Shown in pieces: positions 15,446 through 23,806 of a DNA stretch of 64,000 nt. The DNA comes from Bacillus timonensis (lineage in GTDB: Bacteria; Bacillota; Bacilli; Bacillales; Bacillaceae_L), in the NCBI RefSeq assembly GCF_000285535.1, contig NZ_HE610986.1:1126790-1190789 (forward strand), given 5' to 3'. Each line of letters opens with the position of its first letter. The stretch's first letter is position 1. The notes under the pieces were generated by a model. It was not told the origin of the DNA. It made no database searches and saw only the letters and a list, made by a program, of their open reading frames with translations. Both the position numbers and the translations under genes were made by a program.

Positions 15446-16561
15446 TTATGCGTTTTTCCTTTCCATAACATTAATCCCGATTCCGATTAACACTACTCCC
15501 ATCAGTGTTAGAATGCTAATTGGGTATAGTAATTCACTCATCGGTGCTCCATAAATTGTTGCGGCCTTTAAGCCTTCCATACCATGTTTAATTGGAACGA
15601 AGTCCGATACCTTTAATAAAAAGTCTGAGCTGACAATTTCCAGCGGCCAATAAGCCCCACCTAGCATCGACAAAGAGACTGATACTAGTGAAATGATGGC
15701 ATTGAATTGCTGTGTACTTCTAACTACACTGACTAAAAACAGCGCTAGCGCAACAATTGAGAACACATATGGGATTAACACGATTAATGTCTTTCCAAAT
15801 CCTCCGTAGAAGTCTACCCCAACACCATACCGGAACACAAAAAAGATGAGTGCAACTTGAAGATATCCCATAAGAAAGCTATACACTAAATTGCCTGCGT
15901 ACATCTCCCATTTTTTTAAAGGTGATAATATCATCCGGTCCCAGACTCCCCATGTTCGCTCTTGTAGGATGTTGTGGACATTATAGGAGATTGTGTAAAT
16001 GACAAAGAATAATGTAAACCCAAAAATAGTCTGTAGCTTATTATCAATGATCACAGCATCATCACCACGGAAGGAAGCAGTCTGAATCTTGAATAATGGG
16101 TTCTCTTCTTTTTCTTTTAATTCTTCTAATATGACATCTGGATCGATATGAGGATTAGTAACCGTTGCCTCTTTAATTCTATCCTCCATCAAAAGGTCTC
16201 CATAAAAGGTTTGAAGATAACTATCTAATAAATGAAGATTAGACGACGTCTCTGTCACAACGACAATGGTGTAGGAATCCTTCTCAAGCTTCACCGCGGC
16301 CTCAGCGTCACCTTCACTAACCATTTTCTTAGCTTCCTCTTCCGTAACTAACATAAACTCAAAACTTTTCGACTGGGTTAAATCCTTCCAGAGCGCTGTC
16401 TCTTCTATACTTTCAATCTCTGAATAAACGGGTACAATGATATTTGTATAATTTGCAGCACCTAATAATAAGGCAAAGACAATGCTCATCACGGTCATGC
16501 CAATCATTAGCATTGGTTTTCTCAAAAATAATTTAAATTTTGCCTGTAAAATACTTATCAT
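15446..16561 (-). CDS. ABC-2 type permease (LnrN-like)
   Basis: 371 residues. One N-terminal membrane helix (about 15-38), a large extracytoplasmic loop (to about 185), then five helices, the standard ABC-2 export permease plan. The IleN-Val-rich end ... GIGINVMERKNA closes the protein. It overlaps the preceding permease by 4 nt (ATGA), so the two are translationally coupled. With the other permease and ATPase it matches LnrN of the linearmycin-resistance exporter LnrLMN in B. subtilis; the drug or lipid substrate is not determined. Confidence 0.85.
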   Translation of the reverse strand: MISILQAKFKLFLRKPMLMIGMTVMSIVFALLLGAANYTNIIVPVYSEIESIEETALWKDLTQSKSFEFMLVTEEEAKKMVSEGDAEAAVKLEKDSYTIVVVTETSSNLHLLDSYLQTFYGDLLMEDRIKEATVTNPHIDPDVILEELKEKEENPLFKIQTASFRGDDAVIIDNKLQTIFGFTLFFVIYTISYNVHNILQERTWGVWDRMILSPLKKWEMYAGNLVYSFLMGYLQVALIFFVFRYGVGVDFYGGFGKTLIVLIPYVFSIVALALFLVSVVRSTQQFNAIISLVSVSLSMLGGAYWPLEIVSSDFLLKVSDFVPIKHGMEGLKAATIYGAPMSELLYPISILTLMGVVLIGIGINVMERKNA

Positions 16562-17826
16562 ATGGCATCACCTCTTTTCGGAAAACTAAAAACAGCCACT
16601 GTTATCATTATCAAACCGAAGACAAGTAAATAAAAGATATGATGAGCAATAGCTGAAAGCTCGACTCCTTGCAGCAATTGCAATAAAGCAGCCATCCCCG
16701 CACCATTGGGTGTAAAATTACCTACCATTCCAATTACCGATGAAGTTTCACCAATTGGCGTAAAGCTGCCGCCTAAAAAGGCAAAGATTGAGACAATTAC
16801 ATTCCCGAAAAAGTTCGAAACACCTTCCGAGTCAATCCGGAAGTTTAATGCCGTCAACAATGCCCCTACGCCACCAATCGCAAAACTTAATGATAAATTA
16901 ACGAGGAAAAATCCGAGAAGATCCTTCCAAACCACATCAAATACAAGAGAAGTTACTCCATATAAAATGGCTTGCTGAACGATTGCAATTATCATAATGG
17001 AGAAAAAAATACCTCCCAAATATGACCATCTAGATGTATTCGATAATATAATGCGATTAAATACTTGCAACTGCTTTTCACGATACGCAAATGAACTTAG
17101 AGTTGACGCAATAAACATAATAAACATGACACTCATACCGACGGAATAATATTGCAGTGAGTTGATTGGTTCTCTTTCTGTTACAGTTTCGATTTCTCCT
17201 AGTTTTGCACTACCGACTGATTCTAACTGAATTCCCGCTTTTCCAATCACAGTCATGGAAGTCATCTGTTTTTGAAAATTCATCAGGACATCCTCCACAA
17301 CTTTTGGAGCAATCTCTTTCCCTTCATTTTTATAAAGCTTGATTGCCGCAGTAGAAGGTTCATCTAATAATGTAGAAGAAAGAATATCGAAAGTATAATT
17401 CTCAGGTATCTCAATGACAGCAGAATAACTGTCATCATTTTTAATTTGATTCAAATTTCCCGGTTTAACTTGCTCCAGCTTCACAATTTCTTTTAATTCC
17501 TTACTTCCAAACACTTCATCTAGCAAAATCTGAATAGGACGAAGCTGATCAGCTCCCTGGATTAATGCAGTTTCTGCCTCCTCTGGGAGTCCCTCTGCCT
17601 TTACCTTTTCAACAAAGGCATTGATATCCTCTTGTTCATTACTATGATTAATAAAAGCGACCTTAGCCGAAATCGGCTCAGTATCACTTCCCATCACCCC
17701 TCCTAAGGCAAAACCTAAAATGGCAATGAGAACTAGTGGCATTAGAACTAAAATAAGCAATTCCTGAGGATTACGAAATAAAACCAATAAGTCCTTTTTC
17801 ATAAATGAAATAATCATCTGCACCAC
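16558..17826 (-). CDS. ABC-2 type permease (LnrM-like)
   Basis: 422 residues. N-terminal helix (about 20-44), a large outside loop (45-240) and five further helices with the ABC-2 motif region GGSFTPIGETSSVIG near 350. It pairs with the next permease to form the membrane part of an exporter. It starts 3 nt after the ATPase stop and overlaps the next gene by 4 nt, a tight operon. Family assignment is firm; equivalence with LnrM rests on the operon layout. Confidence 0.85.
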   Translation of the reverse strand: MVQMIISFMKKDLLVLFRNPQELLILVLMPLVLIAILGFALGGVMGSDTEPISAKVAFINHSNEQEDINAFVEKVKAEGLPEEAETALIQGADQLRPIQILLDEVFGSKELKEIVKLEQVKPGNLNQIKNDDSYSAVIEIPENYTFDILSSTLLDEPSTAAIKLYKNEGKEIAPKVVEDVLMNFQKQMTSMTVIGKAGIQLESVGSAKLGEIETVTEREPINSLQYYSVGMSVMFIMFIASTLSSFAYREKQLQVFNRIILSNTSRWSYLGGIFFSIMIIAIVQQAILYGVTSLVFDVVWKDLLGFFLVNLSLSFAIGGVGALLTALNFRIDSEGVSNFFGNVIVSIFAFLGGSFTPIGETSSVIGMVGNFTPNGAGMAALLQLLQGVELSAIAHHIFYLLVFGLIMITVAVFSFPKRGDAI

Positions 17827-17829
17827 CTC

Positions 17830-18762
17830 CTAATCTCTAAGAGCTCTACCCGTCAGATGAAGAAAGACATCTTCAAGTGTCGGAGCTTTAACTTCAACTG
17901 AAATTAATGTCGTCCCTGTTTCTTCTGCAATTTGAGAGATTTTCCGGAACAAATTGTACTCTTTTGGGACGATAACCGTCACATCACGGTCCTGTACCTT
18001 TACTTGCCGAACGGTAGAGTCTGCTTCAAGAAGCTTTGTAAATTCCTGCTTTGCCCGTTCTACCTTGATTGAAATTGTATTTTCAGAGGATAATATATTC
18101 TTTAACTCTTCCTTAGTACCGGATGCGATAATATTGCCTTTATCCATAATGTAAATCCGGTCACATAGGAACTCGACTTCCTCCATGTAATGACTCGTAT
18201 ATAAAACAGTCATTCCACGTTCTTTATTAAGACGCTTTACCGTCTCTAATATATAGTTACGAGATTGTGGATCAATCCCAACAGTCGGCTCATCCATAAT
18301 AATAATTTCTGGATTATGCAGCAGCGCCACTCCAATATTTAACCTTCTTTTCATACCACCTGAAAAAGTTTTTACAAGATCCTTTCTTCGGTCAGTTAAA
18401 CCTATTTGCTCCAATACTTCTTCAATACGCTGTTTTAACTCAGCACCCTTTAACCGATAGATTTCTCCAAAAAACCGTAAATTCTCCTCTGCTGATAAAT
18501 CTGTATATAGTGCAATTTCTTGAGGAACGACTCCTAAAATTTTACGGATGTTCTGTGGGTTTTTAATCGTGCTATCGTTCATTAGCCGTACATCACCAGA
18601 TGTCGGAATAACTAAAGATGACATCATCGAGATTGTTGTTGACTTTCCCGCTCCATTTGGACCTAATAGCCCAACAATCTCACCCTTTTCTAAAAACATA
18701 TTAATCCCCTGTGCCGCATACTTTTGTTTGTATTTCTTTGATAAATCAATAATTTCTAACAT
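17830..18762 (-). CDS. ABC transporter ATPase (LnrL-like)
   Basis: 310 residues. Walker A GPNGAGKSTT (about 35-45), signature FSGGMKRRLNIG, Walker B EIIIMDEPTVGID and a C-terminal extension (about 220-310) as in drug-export ATPases. It energises the two permeases encoded next. The start is ATG 18762 (LEIIDLSKKYKQKY), preceded by AAAGGAGG; the frame is open 18 codons further but without support. First gene of the operon, preceded by a palindrome that may bind the neighbouring response regulator. Confidence 0.9.
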   Translation of the reverse strand: MLEIIDLSKKYKQKYAAQGINMFLEKGEIVGLLGPNGAGKSTTISMMSSLVIPTSGDVRLMNDSTIKNPQNIRKILGVVPQEIALYTDLSAEENLRFFGEIYRLKGAELKQRIEEVLEQIGLTDRRKDLVKTFSGGMKRRLNIGVALLHNPEIIIMDEPTVGIDPQSRNYILETVKRLNKERGMTVLYTSHYMEEVEFLCDRIYIMDKGNIIASGTKEELKNILSSENTISIKVERAKQEFTKLLEADSTVRQVKVQDRDVTVIVPKEYNLFRKISQIAEETGTTLISVEVKAPTLEDVFLHLTGRALRD

Positions 18763-18842
18763 CCCGTCAGCCTCCTTTATACATTTATCATAGTCTTTTA
18801 CTGTGTCTTGGAGCACTATCTCACGTCACTTGTTTGTGTAAA

Positions 18843-18864
18843 AAACATGACCTGAGTCATGTTT
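18843..18864. promoter_or_regulatory. Palindrome upstream of ABC operon
   Basis: AAACATGAC-CTGA-GTCATGTTT, 9-bp perfect arms, about 80 bp before the ATPase start and between it and the terminator of the response regulator. A candidate binding site for that regulator; a -10-like TATGAT lies at 18787-18792 (minus) without a good -35, as expected of an activated promoter. Confidence 0.45.
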
Positions 18865-18868
18865 CAAA

Positions 18869-18917
18869 GAAAAAAGGGCTATCCTTTGCTAGTTGGACAA
18901 CCCTTTTATGTTTGTTA
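18869..18917 (-). terminator. Terminator of the two-component genes
   Basis: Minus strand AAAAGGGTTGTCC paired with GGATAGCCCTTTTTT, one mismatch, overlapping the stop of the regulator. It separates the sensor/regulator pair from the ABC operon. Confidence 0.75.
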
Positions 18918-19544
18918 TGTAATATCATTTTTGACTGCAAAAATCGCTAGCTGGGTACGGTCTCGAAGCTCTAATTTATGTAAAATCTGTGTGATATGGT
19001 TTTTGACAGTACCAATCGATAAAAATAATTCATCTGCGATTTCTTTATTAGTTTTTCCTTCACCTACTAATCTTGTAATATCAAATTCCCGTGTAGACAA
19101 AGGCAATTCAAGTTTCTTTTCAAACTTATGTAACAATCGCGGCATGACCTTTGCTGCAACCTCTTCATGAATGGGAAGTCCTCCTTGAAAGCAGCTATGG
19201 ACGGCATGAACCAGTGTATGTTGGTCAGATGTTTTTAATAAAAAGGCATTAGCACCATATTTTAACGCCTGTATCGCATATTCATCATCATTAAAAGTTG
19301 TAAGGATTAAGATCTTCACATTGGGCCAACGTTCCTTGATTCTTCTTGTCGCTTCAAGACCATTCATAATCGGCATCCGGATGTCCATAAGCACCAGATC
19401 AATTACATGGGCTTCCATCTTTGTAATGGCTTCTTCCCCATTTTCCGCCTCAGCTACAACCCGTATTTGCTCGTCCTGCTGTAGCATAAGTTTTAAGCCC
19501 TGCCTTACAATTGATTGGTCCTCTACTATTAACACATTCCACAT
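18915..19544 (-). CDS. NarL/LuxR-type response regulator (LnrK-like)
   Basis: 209 residues. Receiver domain with the acidic pocket (IVEDQ), phospho-acceptor Asp in DLVLMDIRMP (about residue 53) and Lys in LLKTSD; C-terminal LuxR helix-turn-helix LVGEGKTNKEIADELFLS. It starts 7 nt after GGGAGGGG and 15 nt after the sensor kinase. It is expected to be phosphorylated by that kinase and to switch on the adjacent exporter genes, as LnrK does for lnrLMN. Confidence 0.9.
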   Translation of the reverse strand: MWNVLIVEDQSIVRQGLKLMLQQDEQIRVVAEAENGEEAITKMEAHVIDLVLMDIRMPIMNGLEATRRIKERWPNVKILILTTFNDDEYAIQALKYGANAFLLKTSDQHTLVHAVHSCFQGGLPIHEEVAAKVMPRLLHKFEKKLELPLSTREFDITRLVGEGKTNKEIADELFLSIGTVKNHITQILHKLELRDRTQLAIFAVKNDIT

Positions 19545-19559
19545 GAAAGTTCCCCTCCC

Positions 19560-20642
19560 TTACACTTTTGCAATTGGTATCATTCCTTTAATTACAAACT
19601 GTTCATCCGTTTGATAGACCGCTAGCATGCCACCTAATTCTTCAACACGTTTTCGCATATTTGAAAGCCCGAATCCCTCTTGAAATGGTTCTTTCTTATG
19701 GATTCGATTTTTAACGATAAGTTCGATATTCCCATCTGCTGTTTTTCCAAGTATCACCTGAACCTCACGTGAGTGGGCATGACGCATTGCATTAGTAAGT
19801 CCTTCTTGAATGACCCTATATAGTACCACACTTTGTTCATTAGTAAGTCGCTCTGAAAGAATTCCTTGCTTTGTTGTAAACTGAACCACGATATGACTTT
19901 CAGCCTCAAGTTTTTTAATTAGCTGTAGGATTGTTGCAATTCCTTCATGCTCCCTGTCTTTTAGGGTTCGAACAGCAAATCGTGTTTCTTCTAAACTTTC
20001 TTTTGCTAGTTCCTTTAATTCACTATAGTGTTCTGGACCTTGCTTAATCGAAAGAATCTCTACCTGCATTAACAATGCCGTAAGCTTATGTCCAACGGAG
20101 TCATGAATATCCCTTGCAATCTTCGTCCTCTCTTGGTAGCGTGCTTCCTCCTCTGTCACGAGGGCAACCCTTTTTACCTTTCGATATTCCCCAAGCAATT
20201 CTTCATACAAATTGCGTTGCTCTTCCCGCTTTGTCCAAAGTTCATTAACCTCAAGCGCAAGAAGAAAGAATAAGAGAAAGTATACATACATGGACCATTC
20301 ACTGTCCACTACGAAAAAGTAGCCCAATAAACAGGCAACCGTTAAAGCAACCAGTCCTTTAAATGGTTTACTCTCCAGTTGATTTGCAGCCAATAAAGTC
20401 ACATACATCATTAATAAAAGTGAAAATGGATTTCCCGTTTCTATAACTGCTAGCAGTTGCAATAGTATTGTTATCGCTACATATAAGTAGACAGGCCTTG
20501 GAGTAACGGTTAGCAAAAAGTATAAGGTCAGGCCCACCGCACAAATCATGATTGAATAAGCGGTTGGCACCTTTTTTTCCGAAATGAAAAACAACCCCCA
20601 AAGCACCATAAAACCAGCTGTTCGAAAAACAAAAGCTTTCAT
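19560..20642 (-). CDS. HisKA_3 sensor histidine kinase (LnrJ-like)
   Basis: 360 residues. Five to six membrane helices in the first 135 residues with almost no outside loop (an intramembrane-sensing kinase like DesK/LiaS), a linker coiled coil, the phospho-acceptor His in ARDIHDSVGHKL (about 182) and an HATPase domain with QEGLTNAMRHAHS and EGFGLSNMRKRV. It probably senses membrane damage by a polyene or peptide compound and activates the response regulator. First gene of its operon. Confidence 0.88.
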   Translation of the reverse strand: MKAFVFRTAGFMVLWGLFFISEKKVPTAYSIMICAVGLTLYFLLTVTPRPVYLYVAITILLQLLAVIETGNPFSLLLMMYVTLLAANQLESKPFKGLVALTVACLLGYFFVVDSEWSMYVYFLLFFLLALEVNELWTKREEQRNLYEELLGEYRKVKRVALVTEEEARYQERTKIARDIHDSVGHKLTALLMQVEILSIKQGPEHYSELKELAKESLEETRFAVRTLKDREHEGIATILQLIKKLEAESHIVVQFTTKQGILSERLTNEQSVVLYRVIQEGLTNAMRHAHSREVQVILGKTADGNIELIVKNRIHKKEPFQEGFGLSNMRKRVEELGGMLAVYQTDEQFVIKGMIPIAKV

Positions 20643-20709
20643 AGCATCCCTACTTTCATTCTAGTTTCAAATTACTAGAAATTTATGGATACAGCAAGTG
20701 TTTTTATTC

Positions 20710-20865
20710 GAAAAGTGCAAGCGCCTTGAAAGAGGAACATCGACTAATTACTGCCACGTCCTATGCAAGTCCGACATGCATAAGAAAAGGCAGCGAGAAG
20801 GATGCCTTTTCTCCTTCTTGACGGATTGGCTAAACCAGAGAGGGGCTAGGTGCGAGCTAGATCCC
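20710..20865. repeat. Large-hairpin repeat, family 1 (inverted)
   Basis: Read on the minus strand it starts CTAGCTCGCACCTAGCCCCTCT and ends CAAGGCGCTTGCACTTTTC, matching the ends of the copy at 57940. With the copy at 15321 it flanks the two-component/ABC module in opposite orientation. Confidence 0.6.
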
Positions 20866-20871
20866 AAATAA

Positions 20872-20906
20872 AAAAAAGCCCATCTGATAAAAATCAAATG
20901 AGCTTT
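20872..20906 (-). terminator. Terminator of wal operon
   Basis: Minus strand AAAGCTCATTTGAT / ATCAGATGGGCTTT with T8 following, just after walJ. Confidence 0.85.
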
Positions 20907-20910
20907 CTTC

Positions 20911-21705
20911 TTATACATAGGCAAGCTTTGTCGGAACTTTTGGATCTGTATCATACAAATCAAATTGTTCACCGACAACATACCCCTTACTCTCTAGGGT
21001 TTGTCTTACTGACATACGTGCCAAATCCTTTAAGTTATTATCTTTACTTAAGTGTGCTAAATAGATACGCTTTGTTCGATCACCAATGACATCTGACATT
21101 GCAAGTGCCGCATCTTCATTTGAAACATGCCCAACATCACTCAAAATACGTCGTTTAATGCTCCATGGATAGTGACCCATTTGAAGCATCGACACATCAT
21201 GATTACTTTCAAAAACATAGGCATCCGCATTTTCAATGGTTCCCTTCATCCGGTCACTAACATAGCCTGTATCTGTAATTAAAACTACCTTTTTCCCCTC
21301 ATGATGGAATACATAAAACATCGGTTCCGCCGCATCGTGGGAAACACCAAACGATTCAACATCTATATTTCCAAATGTCTTGACTGTCCCCATTTGAAAG
21401 ATAAACTTCTGTTCGGTCGGAATTTCACCTATATTGTGCTCCATCGCCTTCCATGTCTTTTCATTCGCATAGATAGGTAGCTTGTACTTTCTAGCAAGTA
21501 CCCCTAGACCTTTGATATGATCACTATGCTCATGTGTGACAAGTATCCCTGATAGATGCTTGATTTCTTTATTAATTTCTTTAAATAACAGTTCTAGTTG
21601 TTTACCACTTAATCCGGCATCTACAAGCAATGAATGCTTGTCTGTTCCAACATAGAACGCATTTCCAGTGCTCCCGCTTGCAAGCACACTAAAATGCAAC
21701 TCCAT
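20911..21705 (-). CDS. walJ: MBL-fold hydrolase WalJ (YycJ)
   Basis: 264 residues, metallo-beta-lactamase fold: [14 protein letters not shown] at the start, the metal motif [11 protein letters not shown] (about 55-65), a second ligand in DTGYVSD and the C-terminal [10 protein letters not shown]. It is a cytosolic metal-dependent 5'-3' DNA exonuclease by family, linked to coordination of cell division and replication. Last gene of walRKHIJ, 6 nt after walI. Confidence 0.95.
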   Translation of the reverse strand: MELHFSVLASGSTGNAFYVGTDKHSLLVDAGLSGKQLELLFKEINKEIKHLSGILVTHEHSDHIKGLGVLARKYKLPIYANEKTWKAMEHNIGEIPTEQKFIFQMGTVKTFGNIDVESFGVSHDAAEPMFYVFHHEGKKVVLITDTGYVSDRMKGTIENADAYVFESNHDVSMLQMGHYPWSIKRRILSDVGHVSNEDAALAMSDVIGDRTKRIYLAHLSKDNNLKDLARMSVRQTLESKGYVVGEQFDLYDTDPKVPTKLAYV

Positions 21706-21711
21706 AGTAGT

Positions 21712-22488
21712 TCACTCTTTCTTATATAAAATTTGTCCTTCTATGGCATTAACGTAAATATCTGTCTTACCATCAATGACAACATGCCATGCAGGTGCCA
21801 ATAGCTGGGATTCTGAATATGGGACAAGTGGGTAATACCCAATTTCAACTTTTGTTACATGATTACCTGATTTTAAATAATTGTTATTAAAAAGGTTTTC
21901 TAGGGTCTGAATGGGCGTAATTAATTCCTCGAGCTCATGCTCCTCAAATTCAGGGATGTATGTTTGCTCATATGACTCTACCTCATGATCATCATTCAGA
22001 TACAAATAAATGACTCCACTGATATTTAATGTCTGGCCAAAGACTTTATAATTTTTGTATTGTTGTACTAAAACAATGGTCCCTGCTTCCTCATCAACGG
22101 CCCACACAGAATAGCTGTCACCTGCTATGATATGATCTTTTACAAATTGTTTTATTTTGACTTGGTCTGTTAAAGACAGCTTAATAGGATCCCTAAAAAC
22201 ACCCTTTAAAACACCAGCGGTTTCAATATTTACATCTTGGTTTTTTAGACCTTTCACATCATCCTCTGAAAAAATCTTAACCTTCCCACTTATATAGCTT
22301 AATTCCTTCGGTTCCTTCGGCAAAGCTTCATATGAAATTTCTTCATCCGCTAGCTTCTCATCAATACTACGCTCCGTAATGACATCCAATTGACTACTGT
22401 CTCTTTTATGAGCAAGCTGATATCCTAAAAAGATGTTGAGAATGAGGAAGGTAACGATAAATAATGACTTGGTTTTACTCCAATCCAT
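21712..22488 (-). CDS. walI: WalK regulator WalI (YycI)
   Basis: 258 residues. One N-terminal membrane helix (LFIVTFLILNIFLGYQL) and an outside YycI domain. With WalH it binds the membrane segments of WalK and restrains its kinase activity. The start is the second ATG (22488, MDWSKTKSLF), 7 nt after AGGGGGG; the first ATG touches the ribosome-binding site. Overlaps the end of walH. Confidence 0.93.
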   Translation of the reverse strand: MDWSKTKSLFIVTFLILNIFLGYQLAHKRDSSQLDVITERSIDEKLADEEISYEALPKEPKELSYISGKVKIFSEDDVKGLKNQDVNIETAGVLKGVFRDPIKLSLTDQVKIKQFVKDHIIAGDSYSVWAVDEEAGTIVLVQQYKNYKVFGQTLNISGVIYLYLNDDHEVESYEQTYIPEFEEHELEELITPIQTLENLFNNNYLKSGNHVTKVEIGYYPLVPYSESQLLAPAWHVVIDGKTDIYVNAIEGQILYKKE

Positions 22489-23806
22489 CTTCATGCCCCC
22501 CTATATTCTCATCCTTTGTCTCGACCTTATACCAACTTCCATTATACCTGTATGTCCAAAATGGGTGAAGTGAAACAAACTGGGAATTATCATCATCATC
22601 CATTAATTCATAAGCAACCGTCACATACTCAAGCAGTTCCGGATTAAAATTTGGCCGACTTGTAATTACCTCCATCACCTTTTCGCCTTTTGGTAGAGGT
22701 ATCTTAATTTTCGGATTCAATTTGACTTGAAGGCTTATTGATGGGTGAACATATTTTGCAATATCATTGTTTTCCCAATGCTGGATAATATCAGCAAGTC
22801 CATCATGACTAAAAACAGGTATATTTTCTACATATAATTTAAATATAGTCATTTGACTCTCTTTATTCCAGCTAAAAAAGCGATACTCTTCGTCTGTCCA
22901 ACCAACATGTTCATTCACAAAATCAATGCTTGTTTGAATTAAATCCGTAGTTGTCTCCTCTTTTCCACCAATTCTTGTTGGATTAATAAATTCAATATAC
23001 TTTTTATTATTATAGACTCGAAGCAACCTTGTTCCGTCTGTATGTACTTCACCCGTTGTGAGCACATCCCTTTTTACGAAATTTGAATTCGTAAATAATC
23101 GGTTAATAAATGTATCAATTTCAATCAAATCAATATAATAGTCAATTCGATTTACATCTGTGGTATCTTCCGGTAAATACAGTGAATTCGTATCTGTTAA
23201 TTCAAATTCAATCTGTTTTGGAAATCTCGTTGCTGTCTGGTAGAAACTCTTTCTAAATTCTTTCGTAAATCTACTATCGACACGGCTTTCATATACTAAA
23301 TTATCGCCTGTAGAAACGAAATATACAATTCCCTCTCCTTGCCTCTCTGAATTGACATCAATTACTAGTCGGTCAAACGAAATGAGAGAATGTTCTTTGT
23401 CATTTATATTAAAAAATGACTTATAGAGCTGCAGTGGAAATGGGTCAGGAAAATATATCTCAACATGTCCACTTTGGTTCAAGAAGTCAGCTAAACCATC
23501 ATCTTGAACAGTATGAGTAATATTTTGAACATCATGAAAATCCCAGGACCTTAACTCTTTCATGACTCGATTCAGTTCTGCCTCATTAAAGGTTCCAAAA
23601 TGTTGACCATCAATATGATACAGAATTTTAATTGGCTTAATGATTTGGAATATTTCTTTCGAATTATTTGTGGCTACTTCCTCTACTAAATCATCTGTTC
23701 CTAGATCCTTATATTGGGGCTGATAAGTCCATAAGGTCCAAGTAAGAACAATACTTGATAGTACTAAGATGATTAATATGGTAGTTTTTATTGATTCATA
23801 CTTCAT
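22475..23806 (-). CDS. walH: WalK regulator WalH (YycH)
   Basis: 443 residues. A single N-terminal membrane helix (TTILIILVLSSIVLTWTLW) with the remainder outside the membrane; YycH domains follow. It acts with WalI to damp WalK activity. The start is ATG 23806 (MKYESIKTT) with GAGG 9 nt upstream. It overlaps walK by 11 nt and walI by 14 nt, a tightly coupled operon. Confidence 0.93.
   Translation of the reverse strand: MKYESIKTTILIILVLSSIVLTWTLWTYQPQYKDLGTDDLVEEVATNNSKEIFQIIKPIKILYHIDGQHFGTFNEAELNRVMKELRSWDFHDVQNITHTVQDDGLADFLNQSGHVEIYFPDPFPLQLYKSFFNINDKEHSLISFDRLVIDVNSERQGEGIVYFVSTGDNLVYESRVDSRFTKEFRKSFYQTATRFPKQIEFELTDTNSLYLPEDTTDVNRIDYYIDLIEIDTFINRLFTNSNFVKRDVLTTGEVHTDGTRLLRVYNNKKYIEFINPTRIGGKEETTTDLIQTSIDFVNEHVGWTDEEYRFFSWNKESQMTIFKLYVENIPVFSHDGLADIIQHWENNDIAKYVHPSISLQVKLNPKIKIPLPKGEKVMEVITSRPNFNPELLEYVTVAYELMDDDDNSQFVSLHPFWTYRYNGSWYKVETKDENIGGHEDGLE

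Noticed and set aside
15280..15471. 63-codon minus-strand frame between htrC and the ABC genes
   Set aside because: It lies in a family 1 hairpin repeat and overlaps the permease end.
19751..19780. CTCACGTGAG as a parS
   Set aside because: Lacks the TGTT/AACA ends; not a parS.
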